This document shows, in pieces, positions 35,164 to 44,044 of a stretch of DNA of 64,000 nucleotides (position 1 is the stretch's first letter; every line of letters begins with the position of its first letter). The translations under genes were made by a program, and so were the position numbers. Source of the DNA: Pseudomonas lini (GTDB taxonomy: Bacteria > Pseudomonadota > Gammaproteobacteria > Pseudomonadales > Pseudomonadaceae); NCBI RefSeq assembly GCF_964063345.1, contig NZ_OZ061318.1, positions 558,001 through 622,000 on the forward strand, read 5' to 3'. A model generated the notes under the pieces. It was not told the DNA's origin. It was given only the letters and a program-made list of their open reading frames with translations, and made no database searches.

Positions 35164-35371
35164 AAAACTCCGGGACAGACCACGATTTCAAAAACCGTTG
35201 AATGGAAAAACCGTGGACTGCCCCAAATCCAAACGCCGACCCGATCAGCGTAGGAGCTGCCGAAGGCTGCGATCTTTTGATCATGATGCCCGCAAATCCC
35301 GTAATGATCAGAACTCGCCAACAACCCCGCGACCATCACGGCTTGATGGACTCCGAACCCACACCCACCCG

Positions 35372-35794
35372 CTACGAACGCAACACCCCGATCGCCCGCC
35401 GATACTTCTCAACGCGCTCCAGATCCTCCCAGGACGGCTGGGCAATCCGCGACAAGTCGCTGTTCTCTTCCAGATCCGCCAGTTTCACCACCCGCCCGAT
35501 CGGGTTCTGCGCCACGCGCTCGACAAACGCCTCGTAGGACTCGCCCGGCACCTTGGTCACCGACGCAATCGCCATCAGCACCGTTTCGCTAAAGCCTTCG
35601 TTACGCAGATCGTCGAAGCTGATGCCGCAGTCCTCGACCACGTCATGCAACACCGCGACGATGCGCTCTTCCAGAGTGTTCACCCGCAGCATGACCTTCA
35701 GCGGATGCAGGATGTAAGGCGCGCCGCCCTTGTCCACCTGCCCCTCATGCGCCGCCGCGGCGATGGCAATGGCGCGTTCCAGTGTCTGACTCAT
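35372..35794 (-). CDS. Small HD-domain (p)ppGpp hydrolase-like protein (SAH/Mesh1 type)
   Basis: 140 residues, only the hydrolase domain of RelA/SpoT proteins. The first His is in 'AAHEGQVDKGGAPYILHPL', the HDxxED motif is intact ('VLHDVVEDCG'), and 'VVKLADLEEN' supplies the later Asp and Asn. All residues for Mn-dependent pyrophosphate removal from ppGpp seem present; there is no synthetase, TGS or ACT domain. The substrate could also be another nucleotide. It is followed leftward by no gene and preceded by a hypothetical gene 15 bp away, likely cotranscribed. Confidence 0.82.
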   Translation of the reverse strand: MSQTLERAIAIAAAAHEGQVDKGGAPYILHPLKVMLRVNTLEERIVAVLHDVVEDCGISFDDLRNEGFSETVLMAIASVTKVPGESYEAFVERVAQNPIGRVVKLADLEENSDLSRIAQPSWEDLERVEKYRRAIGVLRS

Positions 35795-35809
35795 GGGATT
35801 CTCCTCGGG

Positions 35810-36211
35810 TTAAACGCCGTAACGGCCGGTGAAATGAATGTTGCGCTTGAACCAACCTGCAATCGCTTTCCACCGCCCCACAGGCTTGGCGCCCTCGGCG
35901 TGGCGTTCGAGAATCATCGACGCCAGCGTCGCCTGATCGACGCCCGGATGGCCATCCATCAGTTCAGCGACCCAGCCACAACCAGACTTCTGCAAATGCT
36001 GACGCCACTCACCCGGCCAGGCCTCAAGCTCCGACACCGCCAACCACGCCGCCCCACCCTGCTCGCAATGACCGCCACCGATGGACTGCTCGAAACAAAA
36101 AGGCGTATCCGGCCGGGAAAGGTCGATGTGGAAGAGGTAAATGTCCTGGGTTTTGTGCTGCGCCGTGGGGGCGTTGTTGCGGCTGCCGATTTCGATCATG
36201 GGTGCGTCCAT
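35810..36211 (-). CDS. Hypothetical protein upstream of the HD hydrolase gene
   Basis: 133 residues from ATG 36211 (another in-frame ATG at 36199; both ribosome sites are weak). It has no signal peptide. Motifs such as 'DIYLFHIDLSRPDTPFCFEQ', 'QSIGGGHCEQGGAAWLAVSE' and 'WVAELMDGHPGVDQATLASM' are distinctive but I cannot name the family. Its 15-bp spacing to the HD hydrolase gene suggests a two-gene operon. Confidence 0.6.
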   Translation of the reverse strand: MDAPMIEIGSRNNAPTAQHKTQDIYLFHIDLSRPDTPFCFEQSIGGGHCEQGGAAWLAVSELEAWPGEWRQHLQKSGCGWVAELMDGHPGVDQATLASMILERHAEGAKPVGRWKAIAGWFKRNIHFTGRYGV

Positions 36212-36358
36212 TCTTGAATTCCCGTTGGCGTTCAGTCTACGACGGTGGCGGCGCTGAACGGAAGCAAGCGACCTCTCCACCGAAAACCCGCGCCTGATCG
36301 TTCGATGAACGCGCGCCAGGATTTTGAAGTCCGAAAATCTCGTAGGAAATAACCGATT

Positions 36359-36489
36359 GTGGTGAGGGGGCTTGTCCCCGTTGGGATGCGAAGCAGGCCC
36401 AAACCCTGCTAGCCCGTTTCCTCAGACACACCGCAACACCCGGTTTTGCGGCGGCTGCGCCACCGAACGGGGGCAAGCCCCCTCGCCAC
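36359..36489. repeat. Paired REP-type repeat (GTGGCGAGGGAGCTTGCTCC family variant)
   Basis: GTGGTGAGGGGGCTTGTCCC at the left and its approximate reverse complement at the right, with the same internal GCGGCTGCGCCACC type arm. It occupies part of the 36212-36793 gap. Confidence 0.85.
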
Positions 36490-36582
36490 AGTGACCGCGT
36501 GTGGTCCTACAGCCCGGTTGCAGCTATCAAAATCGCTGCCTAGAGTGGGTCTGTCACTGACCGCATTCAGCGATAGGGTTTC

Positions 36583-36793
36583 GCAGCCCCACAGAATAGA
36601 ATCATCCTGCACCGTCATAAGACACCCGGGCGTGCTACACCTGCGCCTCATTTTATGGCGACTGTGCGTGGGAGACCTTCGGGTCTGCCGGGTTTGATTC
36701 TTCCCTGGTCTGCGAACCCGCGCATAGTTGCCACCCATCTTGTTTCGCAGCAAAAAGGTGGCAGTTCATTCCCCTCATAAAGAATCTTATCTA
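36583..36793 (+). promoter_or_regulatory. Conserved-looking leader region of the DUF6124-like gene
   Basis: The 210 bases before the small gene contain GGGAGACCTTCGGGTCTGCC (hairpin GGAGACC-TTC-GGGTCT) followed by CTGGTCTGCGAACCCGCG. I recall closely similar text in front of many DUF3077/DUF6124 genes in other pseudomonads. It probably forms RNA structure or acts as a shared promoter module; no function is established here. Confidence 0.4.
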
Positions 36794-37084
36794 ATGACAA
36801 TGAACAAGCCGCTCCGCCACTACACCCCAATGTCCCACTTCGCCACCGACCACCCCGTCCTCCTCATCGACGCCGACGCCCCACTGCGCGAACTCCACAA
36901 CTGCCTCAGCGAACGCCTCAACGCCGTCCTCAAATACCTCAACCTCATGGCCTGCACCAGCCTCCCGGACTACGCCGAGCACGACATCAACACCGTCACT
37001 AACATCGCCCGGATCATGGTCCAGGATGTGAGTGATGTGTTTCGGGTGATTGAGCAGCGTGGGTTTGATATGCCTAAGGTTTAG
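36794..37084 (+). CDS. DUF6124/DUF3077-like small pseudomonad protein
   Basis: 96 residues from ATG 36794 (or 36800). It is helical, ending 'IARIMVQDVSDVFRVIEQRG'. The arrangement 'APLRELHNCLSERLNAVLKY' followed by 'INTVTNIARIMVQDV' resembles the small DUF6124/DUF3077 proteins found in many copies in Pseudomonas genomes. Codon use in the first 60 codons is extremely C-ending (ACC, CTC, AAC), which is unusual next to the AT-rich neighbours downstream. A strong terminator follows. Function unknown. Confidence 0.65.
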   Translation: MTMNKPLRHYTPMSHFATDHPVLLIDADAPLRELHNCLSERLNAVLKYLNLMACTSLPDYAEHDINTVTNIARIMVQDVSDVFRVIEQRGFDMPKV

Positions 37085-37101
37085 TGAGCACATATCAGCC
37101 T

Positions 37102-37130
37102 AAAAAACCCGCATTGCTGCGGGTTTTTTA
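37102..37130 (+). terminator. Rho-independent terminator
   Basis: AAAAAACCCGCA-TTGC-TGCGGGTTTTTT, an almost perfect hairpin with A and T runs on both sides, so it may work in both directions. It marks the left border of the AT-rich island. Confidence 0.88.
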
Positions 37131-37340
37131 CAGAAAAAGCACTGATAGATTACATTTATTGAAGATCTTCTGATTTGAAAAATCGCGGAACGCTCCTCGA
37201 AAGGATGGCCGGGATTAAGTTTTTCCCGATTTCAGCCAAAGCGGAAGGTGACGGCCCGCCTACTCTGTAGTAGCTTTGAGCTATCGCGATACAACAAACA
37301 AAAAGATAGAACCATGGGTAGCAACTGAGGAATGTTGATC

Positions 37341-38267
37341 ATGGCAAAACAGCTTTCACCTGCCGGAATTATGGCGCTCAAGGAAGCGTTGTGCTCCGTG
37401 TACTGGTATAAATCAGAGCTTCGTGGATTCCTTCAGCTTTGTCTGTCGAACCCCGGTATCTTGAGCAAATTCAACTGGGAGAATTATAAACGCCAGATTG
37501 CCTCTGACATCGTAGATCACCTCGTCGCAAACCCAGTGATACATCTAGGAGACTTGACGAAAATCTGTTATGAAATCTGCAAAATTAAAGACTTTTCCCA
37601 TCTTCGACCTTTAGATGACGGCACACAAAAAGTTGAAAAAGCCAGGAGTGCCGTAAACCAACTAAAGCAATTAGTCGAGCCGCATCAAGACTTTAAAAAA
37701 GAACAAGATGATATCAAGCTCCGTCAAGATGCAGCGGCGAAAAAACTGCGAGAGAACGCTGCAGTACGTCAAAAGTTAGAAGCAATCAATACCCGTTATA
37801 TGGCCTTAGTCAGTTCCGATAACGCACAGAGTCGTGGTTTCGAGCTGGAGCGTGTAATGTATGAACTCTTCGAGCTGTTCGATCTCGACCCCAAAGCGTC
37901 GTTCAAAAATCTTGGGGAACAAGTGGATGGAGCGTTTTCCCTAGAAGGAACAGAATATCTTTTCGAAGCCAAGTGGCAGAAAGAACTCGTTAACAAAGCG
38001 GATCTAGTCATATTCTCCGACAAAGTCAAGACAAAACTAGAGAACACTTTAGGAATATTCCTATCCATAAATGGATTTTCGTCTGATGGAGTATCAGCAC
38101 ATCAAGCTGGTGGCTCTTCAATACTTCTATTAGATGGGGGAGACCTTATGGCAGTCCTAGAGGAACGAATCGACTTCACTAGCCTATTACTTAGAAAGAA
38201 ACGTCACGCCGCCCAGACAGGAAATATTTATCTAAGCTATTATCAGATGGTTACCTCAGCTAAATAA
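37341..38267 (+). CDS. Putative PD-(D/E)XK restriction-type nuclease with an N-terminal effector-associated-like domain
   Basis: 308 residues from ATG 37341 (GAGGA upstream). Three parts are visible. Residues ~8-90 form a helical domain ('VYWYKSELRGFLQLCLSNPG' to 'EICKIKDFSHL'), which I recall at the N-terminus of other predicted nuclease or defence proteins. Residues ~100-145 are a charged coiled coil. The C-terminal part is nuclease-like: 'FELERVMYELFELFDLDP', 'GEQVDGAFSLEG' and 'EYLFEAKWQKEL', that is E...D...E-x-K. It is AT-rich. Together with the next two genes it looks like an anti-phage or anti-plasmid cassette; this is inference. Confidence 0.75.
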   Translation: MAKQLSPAGIMALKEALCSVYWYKSELRGFLQLCLSNPGILSKFNWENYKRQIASDIVDHLVANPVIHLGDLTKICYEICKIKDFSHLRPLDDGTQKVEKARSAVNQLKQLVEPHQDFKKEQDDIKLRQDAAAKKLRENAAVRQKLEAINTRYMALVSSDNAQSRGFELERVMYELFELFDLDPKASFKNLGEQVDGAFSLEGTEYLFEAKWQKELVNKADLVIFSDKVKTKLENTLGIFLSINGFSSDGVSAHQAGGSSILLLDGGDLMAVLEERIDFTSLLLRKKRHAAQTGNIYLSYYQMVTSAK

Positions 38268-38474
38268 TTTTCTGAAGAGCTTGGCGATAGATAGAGCCAC
38301 TCTATAATTCTGAATTGATCATCGAAAATACAGAACCGCAAATCAAGACCAATCTATAGATTTTATATTTAATAAGACGCACATCTAGAATGCGCCCTCG
38401 CTTGATGGCAAAGAATTCCATCCTTAACAACCGGACTCTTAGATGACCATGAACCATTAAAACAAGAGAACCAG

Positions 38475-39773
38475 ATGAAAGCTAGACTATTACCACCAAG
38501 AGATAATCACAACGGAAATCTAGTATGGCGCCGAGACGCCTTCCTAGATAAAAACTCTCAAATATCGCAATCACTTGATGAGATTAGAACATTAGGATAT
38601 TGGGCAAGCGCTTTTCCAGAAGGCGACGGAGTGGTCTTTAGACTACTAAGTGATACGATTATTAAAAGCAATGACGATATACTTGACGACTTCAGAAGGT
38701 GCTTCGACTGGATCAATATAGAAAAAGCGCAAACTCTAGGCTCAAATATCGAAATAGCGGATCTAGAAACAGAAAATAGAACATTAAGCTGCGCCGTAAT
38801 AATACCTCTAGAAAAAATTTTTATACAAGACACTTTAATCCTAGGCAAATATACTTATTTTTGCCGACGAGAGTTCGATCAAGAACCCCACGAGCGGTTA
38901 TCAGATTTAGAAATCGAGTACGTACAATTCACCTGCGATATAAGTTATCGCGACCTGCTGAGACTCAATCACACGATAGACCATAATGACCATGTTATAA
39001 ACAAATGCTTATCTCTCGGTGAGCATGCGCTGGATCTCGTAAGGTACTCACACAGCTCTTTTAAAAATAGAGCATTTACTCCCAATCCAGCAGGTCAACG
39101 TGAAGACGGTTTTTATGACGTTGAAATCATCCCCCTTGAGAAGACTCACTTAAAACCACTAAGACTTAGTGGAATATCGAAGCCAGTATCTGCAAGTAAT
39201 AATTGGCTGGGACCTCAAGTTGACCATCTATTCTATCCCGGCATCGAATATCTAGCTTGTATTTATAGTGAAGAAATCACAGACGAGATATCCGCTTCTG
39301 TAATTTCATCGTTACGCTCTTGCAGGCAGTCTTTTTACTCAGTTGGCAGCGAGTCACAATTTTTGAACTTAGTGTTTACACTTGATGGCCTTGCCAATCC
39401 TGAAAAAAAATGGGTGTCTTGGAAACACCGGAGTTACGTAGCAGCTCTCCTCTGCGAGGAGTCCCCTATTAAATTTCACTCGATTTTGGAAGAGTACGAC
39501 CGTCTATATATAGATGTCCGAAACAAACTGGTGCATGAAGGCAAAGACTTTTATCAAATAACTGAAGATCCAGATGAAGCTTCCGAAACTATATTTTGCT
39601 ACATAAAAACTCTAATTCAACTAATCGCCAACAAAGGAATCTCAAGTAAATCCGAATTAAAGCAATTTGCTACAACCCTACTCAGAGAACAGAGTTACAA
39701 AGAAAAATACTATGAAGTAATACTGAGAGTATCAACAATCAGGGGAAAACCCCCCGAGTACCCCATTTGGTAA
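38475..39773 (+). CDS. Putative HEPN-domain protein (ApeA-like C-terminus)
   Basis: 432 residues, AT-rich. Residues 1-~290 have no motif I can name. The C-terminal ~140 residues are helical and contain 'YIDVRNKLVHEGKDFY', an R-x4-H motif of the HEPN ribonuclease fold in the 'R..LVHEG' form seen in Apea-type HEPN defence proteins. If active it would cleave RNA after sensing infection. It follows the nuclease gene by 207 bp and precedes the ATPase gene by 113 bp on the same strand. HEPN assignment rests on the motif and its position only. Confidence 0.65.
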   Translation: MKARLLPPRDNHNGNLVWRRDAFLDKNSQISQSLDEIRTLGYWASAFPEGDGVVFRLLSDTIIKSNDDILDDFRRCFDWINIEKAQTLGSNIEIADLETENRTLSCAVIIPLEKIFIQDTLILGKYTYFCRREFDQEPHERLSDLEIEYVQFTCDISYRDLLRLNHTIDHNDHVINKCLSLGEHALDLVRYSHSSFKNRAFTPNPAGQREDGFYDVEIIPLEKTHLKPLRLSGISKPVSASNNWLGPQVDHLFYPGIEYLACIYSEEITDEISASVISSLRSCRQSFYSVGSESQFLNLVFTLDGLANPEKKWVSWKHRSYVAALLCEESPIKFHSILEEYDRLYIDVRNKLVHEGKDFYQITEDPDEASETIFCYIKTLIQLIANKGISSKSELKQFATTLLREQSYKEKYYEVILRVSTIRGKPPEYPIW

Positions 39774-39886
39774 ACTTGCCATCAAGAGGCCGATTTAAAA
39801 ACTGTGGATATATACAGTTCAACTGATGAAGTCACAATGATATCATCAGCACAGCGACCCGCCGCGATGGATAGTGGAGAATATAA

Positions 39887-41287
39887 TTGAGCACTCGAAT
39901 AAACCCTCACCTTCTCGAACTGAATGATGATGAAGTACTTTATTACTGCACGGCACAAGAGGACGATTTTTTTGACCGGAAAGCGTTTGGTGTAAAAGGC
40001 GATAAGTTACAAAAAATTGCAGTCGCTTTCGCAAACGCAGATGGCGGTGAAGTATTGATAGGAATAAAGGATGAAGGGGACGAGCAAGAGCCACTAAAGC
40101 GTTGGGCAGGACCGGATAGAATTGAAGATTTCAACTCCGCACTTCAGGCAATATCAGAAGTAAGACCAGCAATTGATTTTCGTCATGAATTCCTAAAAAA
40201 GCCTGGTATAACCGCAAACTACGTTCTTAAAATAAAAATCAATAAAGGATTGACCGTTCACTACACAGCGAGTGAGGAAGTTTACATTAGGCGCGGTGCA
40301 AGTAGCCAAAAATTAAAATCACCTACCCAGATCCTAGAGCTTTCACACGCTAAAGGCCATCAATCTGCGGAAGACCTAAATGCACCTGATGCAAATCCGG
40401 ACGAAATTGTTTTTGGGACTGCTCTTAATGAATATCTAGAGCAATTACCCATCAAAAATAAAGATCCACTAGACTTTCTGCTGCAAGAAAATCTTATAGA
40501 TCGAGAGAATTTAACTCCGAGAACTGCGGCGGTTTTATTGTTTTCCCAGTCACCAGAAAGTGCGCTATCAAAGCAATGTTCGATTCGAATCGCTAAGTAT
40601 GACACAAGGGAGGAAGAGTCACGTGACACCCTCGTCGAAAACCACTTAGTAGAAGGCCCATTGTACGAACTAATCCATAACTCTTACTTAAAAATAGAAG
40701 AGATACTTGGGAGAAACGATGTTTGGACAATGGAAGGTTTAAGGTCAATAGAATTCCCCAAGGAAACAATTTGGGAAATCCTAGTTAACGCAGTCATCCA
40801 TCGCGACTACTTGATTTCCGACAATGTACTGGTCAGCATTTTCAACAACAGAATCCAATTCAAAAGTCCAGGTCGATTCCCTGGCTTTGTAACAAAAGAA
40901 AACATCTTGGAAAATAGGTTCTCGAGAAATTCAAAAATAGTAAGATTACTGGCGAAATATAGAAATGCGCCAAACCAAGAAATGGGCGAAGGAATGAATA
41001 CCGCGTTCGAAAAAATGGCAGTCAGAGGACTAAGGCTCCCTGTCATTTCCGAACATGAAAACTACGTAACTGTCAGCCTCTACCACTCACTAAACCTAGA
41101 ACCTGAAACAGTTGTATTGAACTTCATAGAAAAATTTGGGGAAATCAATAATCGACAGGTTAAAGATCTACTAGGACTTGAAAAGTCAGAACAGGCGACA
41201 AATATTTTGACAAAACTTAGAATTCAAGGCTCTATCCAAAGGAAGGGCGATTCTACGGGAGTTAATGTATCATGGATAAGGAGCTAA
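39887..41287 (+). CDS. Schlafen/AlbA_2 domain ATP-binding protein
   Basis: 466 residues starting at TTG 39887, with TGGAG upstream. The N-terminal AlbA_2 (Schlafen-like nucleic-acid-binding) domain reads 'FFDRKAFGVKGDKLQKIAVA' then 'FANADGGEVLIGI' and 'VYIRRGASSQKLKSP'. Next is a GHKL-type ATPase region ('ETIWEILVNAVIHRDY', a Bergerat-like N box, and 'QEMGEGMNTAFEKM'). A C-terminal winged helix ('INNRQVKDLLGLEKSEQATN') closes it. Such proteins occur as regulators or effectors next to defence genes. AT-rich like its two upstream neighbours. Confidence 0.8.
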   Translation: MSTRINPHLLELNDDEVLYYCTAQEDDFFDRKAFGVKGDKLQKIAVAFANADGGEVLIGIKDEGDEQEPLKRWAGPDRIEDFNSALQAISEVRPAIDFRHEFLKKPGITANYVLKIKINKGLTVHYTASEEVYIRRGASSQKLKSPTQILELSHAKGHQSAEDLNAPDANPDEIVFGTALNEYLEQLPIKNKDPLDFLLQENLIDRENLTPRTAAVLLFSQSPESALSKQCSIRIAKYDTREEESRDTLVENHLVEGPLYELIHNSYLKIEEILGRNDVWTMEGLRSIEFPKETIWEILVNAVIHRDYLISDNVLVSIFNNRIQFKSPGRFPGFVTKENILENRFSRNSKIVRLLAKYRNAPNQEMGEGMNTAFEKMAVRGLRLPVISEHENYVTVSLYHSLNLEPETVVLNFIEKFGEINNRQVKDLLGLEKSEQATNILTKLRIQGSIQRKGDSTGVNVSWIRS

Positions 41288-41414
41288 TCACTCACAACAA
41301 TACTCCCTGAGCAGCGGATCGGAAAAGTATTACACTCAACCTTACTCGACAAAAAATTAGTGCTTTTTTTAAAACTGTAGATTAATTTTGAGCGGTGGCT
41401 GATTTTTATCAAAT

Positions 41415-41615
41415 GCAGAACCCATCGTTCATACTGAAGAGGAGGAGTGCGGACTCGTTACCCGTGGTACGGTTGAGTTCACTGTTGATGATCAAATTAG
41501 TGTGCTGAATGCCGGGGATGGGTATTATTTTTCGACGACGTTGCCGCATCTGTTTAGGAATATTGGAGCGGATGAGGTGGAGATAATTAGTGCGGATACT
41601 CCGGCGAATTTTTGA
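41415..41615 (+). pseudogene. 3' fragment of a PuuR-like cupin regulator gene
   Basis: An open frame without start encodes 66 residues, including 'EECGLVTRGTVEFTVDDQIS', 'VLNAGDGYYFSTTLP' and 'IISADTPANF'. These match, with a few substitutions, the C-terminal cupin of the intact regulator at 47163-47711, which is on the opposite strand. The HTH half is missing. The nucleotide match is clearly diverged, so the fragment is an old paralogue or a relic of recombination, not a recent copy. Confidence 0.85.
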
Positions 41616-41650
41616 TGAAGTAAAGCGGTAGGTGGCGTATCGAACACTCG

Positions 41651-42202
41651 GTGGTCATCGGCCACGACATCGGCACCATGGTCGCCTACGCCGCGCGTTA
41701 TCCGCAGCTCACCGATCGCTTGGTGGTGATGGATGCGCCGGTGCCGGGTATTCCGCCCTGGAACGAGATTGTCCGCTCGCCGATGCTGTGGCACTTCGAC
41801 TTTGGTGGGCCGGATGCTGAACGCTTGGTCGCCGGCCGCGAGCGTATTTACCTGGACCGGTTCTGGAACGAGTTCGCGGGCGATCCCAGCAAGGTCGATG
41901 AAGAAACCCGTCAGCATTACGCCACGCTTTATACCCGCCCCGGCGCCATGCGCGCAGCCTTCGCTCAGTTCCGCAGCATTCGTCAGGATGAGGTAGACAA
42001 CAAGGCGTCGATGGCGACGCGATTGACGATGCCAGTGCTGGCCATCGGTGGTGAAAAATCCTTTGGCAGCAATGAAGCGATCGTAATGCGCAATGCGGCG
42101 GACAAGGTCACGGAAGTCGTGATTCCAGGGGCAGGACATTGGCTGATGGAAGAAGCGCCAACGGAGACTATCCAAGCGATTCGGAACTTCATCGCGCAGT
42201 GA
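41651..42202 (+). pseudogene. 5'-truncated alpha/beta hydrolase (epoxide hydrolase-like)
   Basis: 183 codons from GTG 41651. The sequence begins exactly at the nucleophile elbow 'VIGHDIGTMVAYAARYPQ' (G-x-D-x-G with Asp as nucleophile, as in epoxide hydrolases and dehalogenases), so ~100 N-terminal residues including the oxyanion-hole HGxP are missing. The rest is complete: cap domain, 'MPVLAIGGEKSFG' with the late acid region and 'VIPGAGHWLMEEAPTET' with the catalytic His. It lies 36 bp after the truncated PuuR-like gene; both are broken at the same junction. Confidence 0.8.
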
Positions 42203-42256
42203 TGGGAAAAGGTCTCGAAGAAGGCCCTGTCTCCAAGGCCTCCCAGACAACAGCAA

Positions 42257-44017
42257 TCAGTAAACCTGCACCCGCCACAACTCCCGCAACGAAGAACCCG
42301 CCGACATCGGCAACCGCCCATGCAACGTCCGATAGTTATCAATCAGCACCAGATCACCCTCACTCCACTCATGGGCAATCATGCACTCCGGGTCATAAAC
42401 CAGCGCATTGACCTGTTCCAGCAACGCCTGTTGAGCCTGCTCATCATGATCCTGCACAGCCTGGCTCAGCGTCTGCAGTGTCGAGTCAGTGCCCTCTTGG
42501 TAACGCAGGATAAGTTCGCCGCTGCGGGGGTGATGATCCACCAGGCTGTACATGCGCGGCGAGCCGCCGAAATAGGTCATTTTGGTGTAGTAAGTGATGT
42601 TCACATCCTGCCATTGTCGGGCGACTTGCTGCCCGACTTTGCGCAGTACGTTTCGGCTGTCAACGACGGTGGTCTGGCCCTCGCCCGGCTGCGGCGCGGT
42701 CTTGCAATACAGCATGAATTTGCTGGCGCAGAATTTCGGGTTGCGTTGAACCTGTGCATCGCTGTCGGGCAGCATGTTCAGGTCCCAGTGCAACGGCGTT
42801 TTCTCCAGCGAGTGCACCACGCCTTGGGGTTTGTCCGCAGGTTTGACCACGTGCACGGCGCCGAAGGCCCATTCGTACAGCGTGCCGAAGCGTTCGCAGC
42901 TGCGAGCAAAACTGTCCTGATCGTCGAAGCGACAGCCCTTGAGGCAGACGAAACCAAAGGTTTCCACCAGTGCTTCGAGCAGGCCGGTGGACAGTCGTTC
43001 GAAACCCAGCCCCAACGGGTCTCGCACCACCAGGCCAAAGAGCGGAAGCTTTTGCAGTTCGTATTCGAAGCCTTGCGCCTGTGGGTTTTCTGTTTGGTGG
43101 TAGAGCCACGGCCGCCCGTCATAGGTGACCAACACGTGGTGGTCGAGGTCGACCTGGGCGCGGGTGCGAAGGGTTTGGCTGCCATCGAGGCTGCACACCG
43201 GCACGGCATGCCAAGGGCTGTAAACACGGGTCAGCCCCTCGGCCAATCCGAAGGTGAATTTGGGCCCGGCATTGCTGTACTGGTGGACCGACAAGCGAAT
43301 GTCATCGCCGAAGAAACGGTCCACTGCCGCATTCAAGGCCTGCCCGCGATACATCATTTGGTAGGCTTTGAAATTGATTTGTTGCAGGTACTCGTCCTCG
43401 CTCTGCCCGTCTTCACGGCACAGACGCAGGTCGTTGTAGAGGTGACTGCAGAGGTGGTCATGCGCCTGGCTGAGGGATTCATCTTCGCGGCTCTGCTCGA
43501 TCAGATCCCCAAGGTTTTTCCAGGGCAGACGGGCCTGCTTGATCAGGCTGGCGCGAACCGACTCGGCACTTTGGGCCTGTGGGAACAGGTCTTCCATGCT
43601 GACCCACTGAATCGTGTGGGTGGTGCACAGTTCACGCAACGACCGGTTGTAGGCGACGCGAACGTCGTCGGCAACGCCAACGATGTCATTGAAGGTCGTG
43701 CCGTCACTGAGGATCGACACCACACAACCCGGTGCGTGCAACGCGGCGATGGTCTGGCCGAGCTGGTCGAGGCGTTCGATGGCGATGACCTCGCCGTAGT
43801 CCGGCAGCACGCCGAATGTCTGGTCAATGGCGTTTGGTGACTTGCAGGGAAAACCTGGCAGTACCAAACGCACCGGCAGGCTCTGATCGAAGCAATGCCC
43901 CAGGCGTAGCGCGAGATGCGCCCTGCCTTGTGCTTCGAAATAATCATCCGTGCCTTTGAGCAAATAACCCGCGAGCAAATCGCTGACGGCAGCGATCCAT
44001 GCGTCTCTATGTTCCAT
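42257..44017 (-). CDS. Isonitrile synthase (PvcA/DIT1) fused to a TauD/PvcB-type Fe(II)/2-oxoglutarate oxygenase
   Basis: 586 residues; AAGGA lies upstream of ATG 44017. Residues ~10-300 are an isonitrile synthase domain: 'LVLPGFPCKSPN' (conserved P.FP.KSP motif), 'SILSDGTTFND' and 'SVHQYSNAGPKFTFGL'. From ~residue 330 a TauD/PvcB oxygenase follows, with the iron ligands H-x-D in 'PLHWDLNM' and the distal His in 'YRTLHGRLPM', plus an Arg near the end for 2-oxoglutarate. In Pvc/Isn pathways PvcA converts Tyr or Trp to an isonitrile and PvcB desaturates or decarboxylates it; here the two steps are joined in one chain. Last gene of a three-gene operon. Confidence 0.88.
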   Translation of the reverse strand: MEHRDAWIAAVSDLLAGYLLKGTDDYFEAQGRAHLALRLGHCFDQSLPVRLVLPGFPCKSPNAIDQTFGVLPDYGEVIAIERLDQLGQTIAALHAPGCVVSILSDGTTFNDIVGVADDVRVAYNRSLRELCTTHTIQWVSMEDLFPQAQSAESVRASLIKQARLPWKNLGDLIEQSREDESLSQAHDHLCSHLYNDLRLCREDGQSEDEYLQQINFKAYQMMYRGQALNAAVDRFFGDDIRLSVHQYSNAGPKFTFGLAEGLTRVYSPWHAVPVCSLDGSQTLRTRAQVDLDHHVLVTYDGRPWLYHQTENPQAQGFEYELQKLPLFGLVVRDPLGLGFERLSTGLLEALVETFGFVCLKGCRFDDQDSFARSCERFGTLYEWAFGAVHVVKPADKPQGVVHSLEKTPLHWDLNMLPDSDAQVQRNPKFCASKFMLYCKTAPQPGEGQTTVVDSRNVLRKVGQQVARQWQDVNITYYTKMTYFGGSPRMYSLVDHHPRSGELILRYQEGTDSTLQTLSQAVQDHDEQAQQALLEQVNALVYDPECMIAHEWSEGDLVLIDNYRTLHGRLPMSAGSSLRELWRVQVY

Positions 44018-44044
44018 AGAACAATTTCCTTGAGAGTGTGTGTA

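Noticed and set aside
42320..43840. 506-codon frame antisense to the PvcA-TauD fusion
   Set aside because: The minus-strand protein has both domains' catalytic motifs; this frame has no domain and is a GC-bias shadow.
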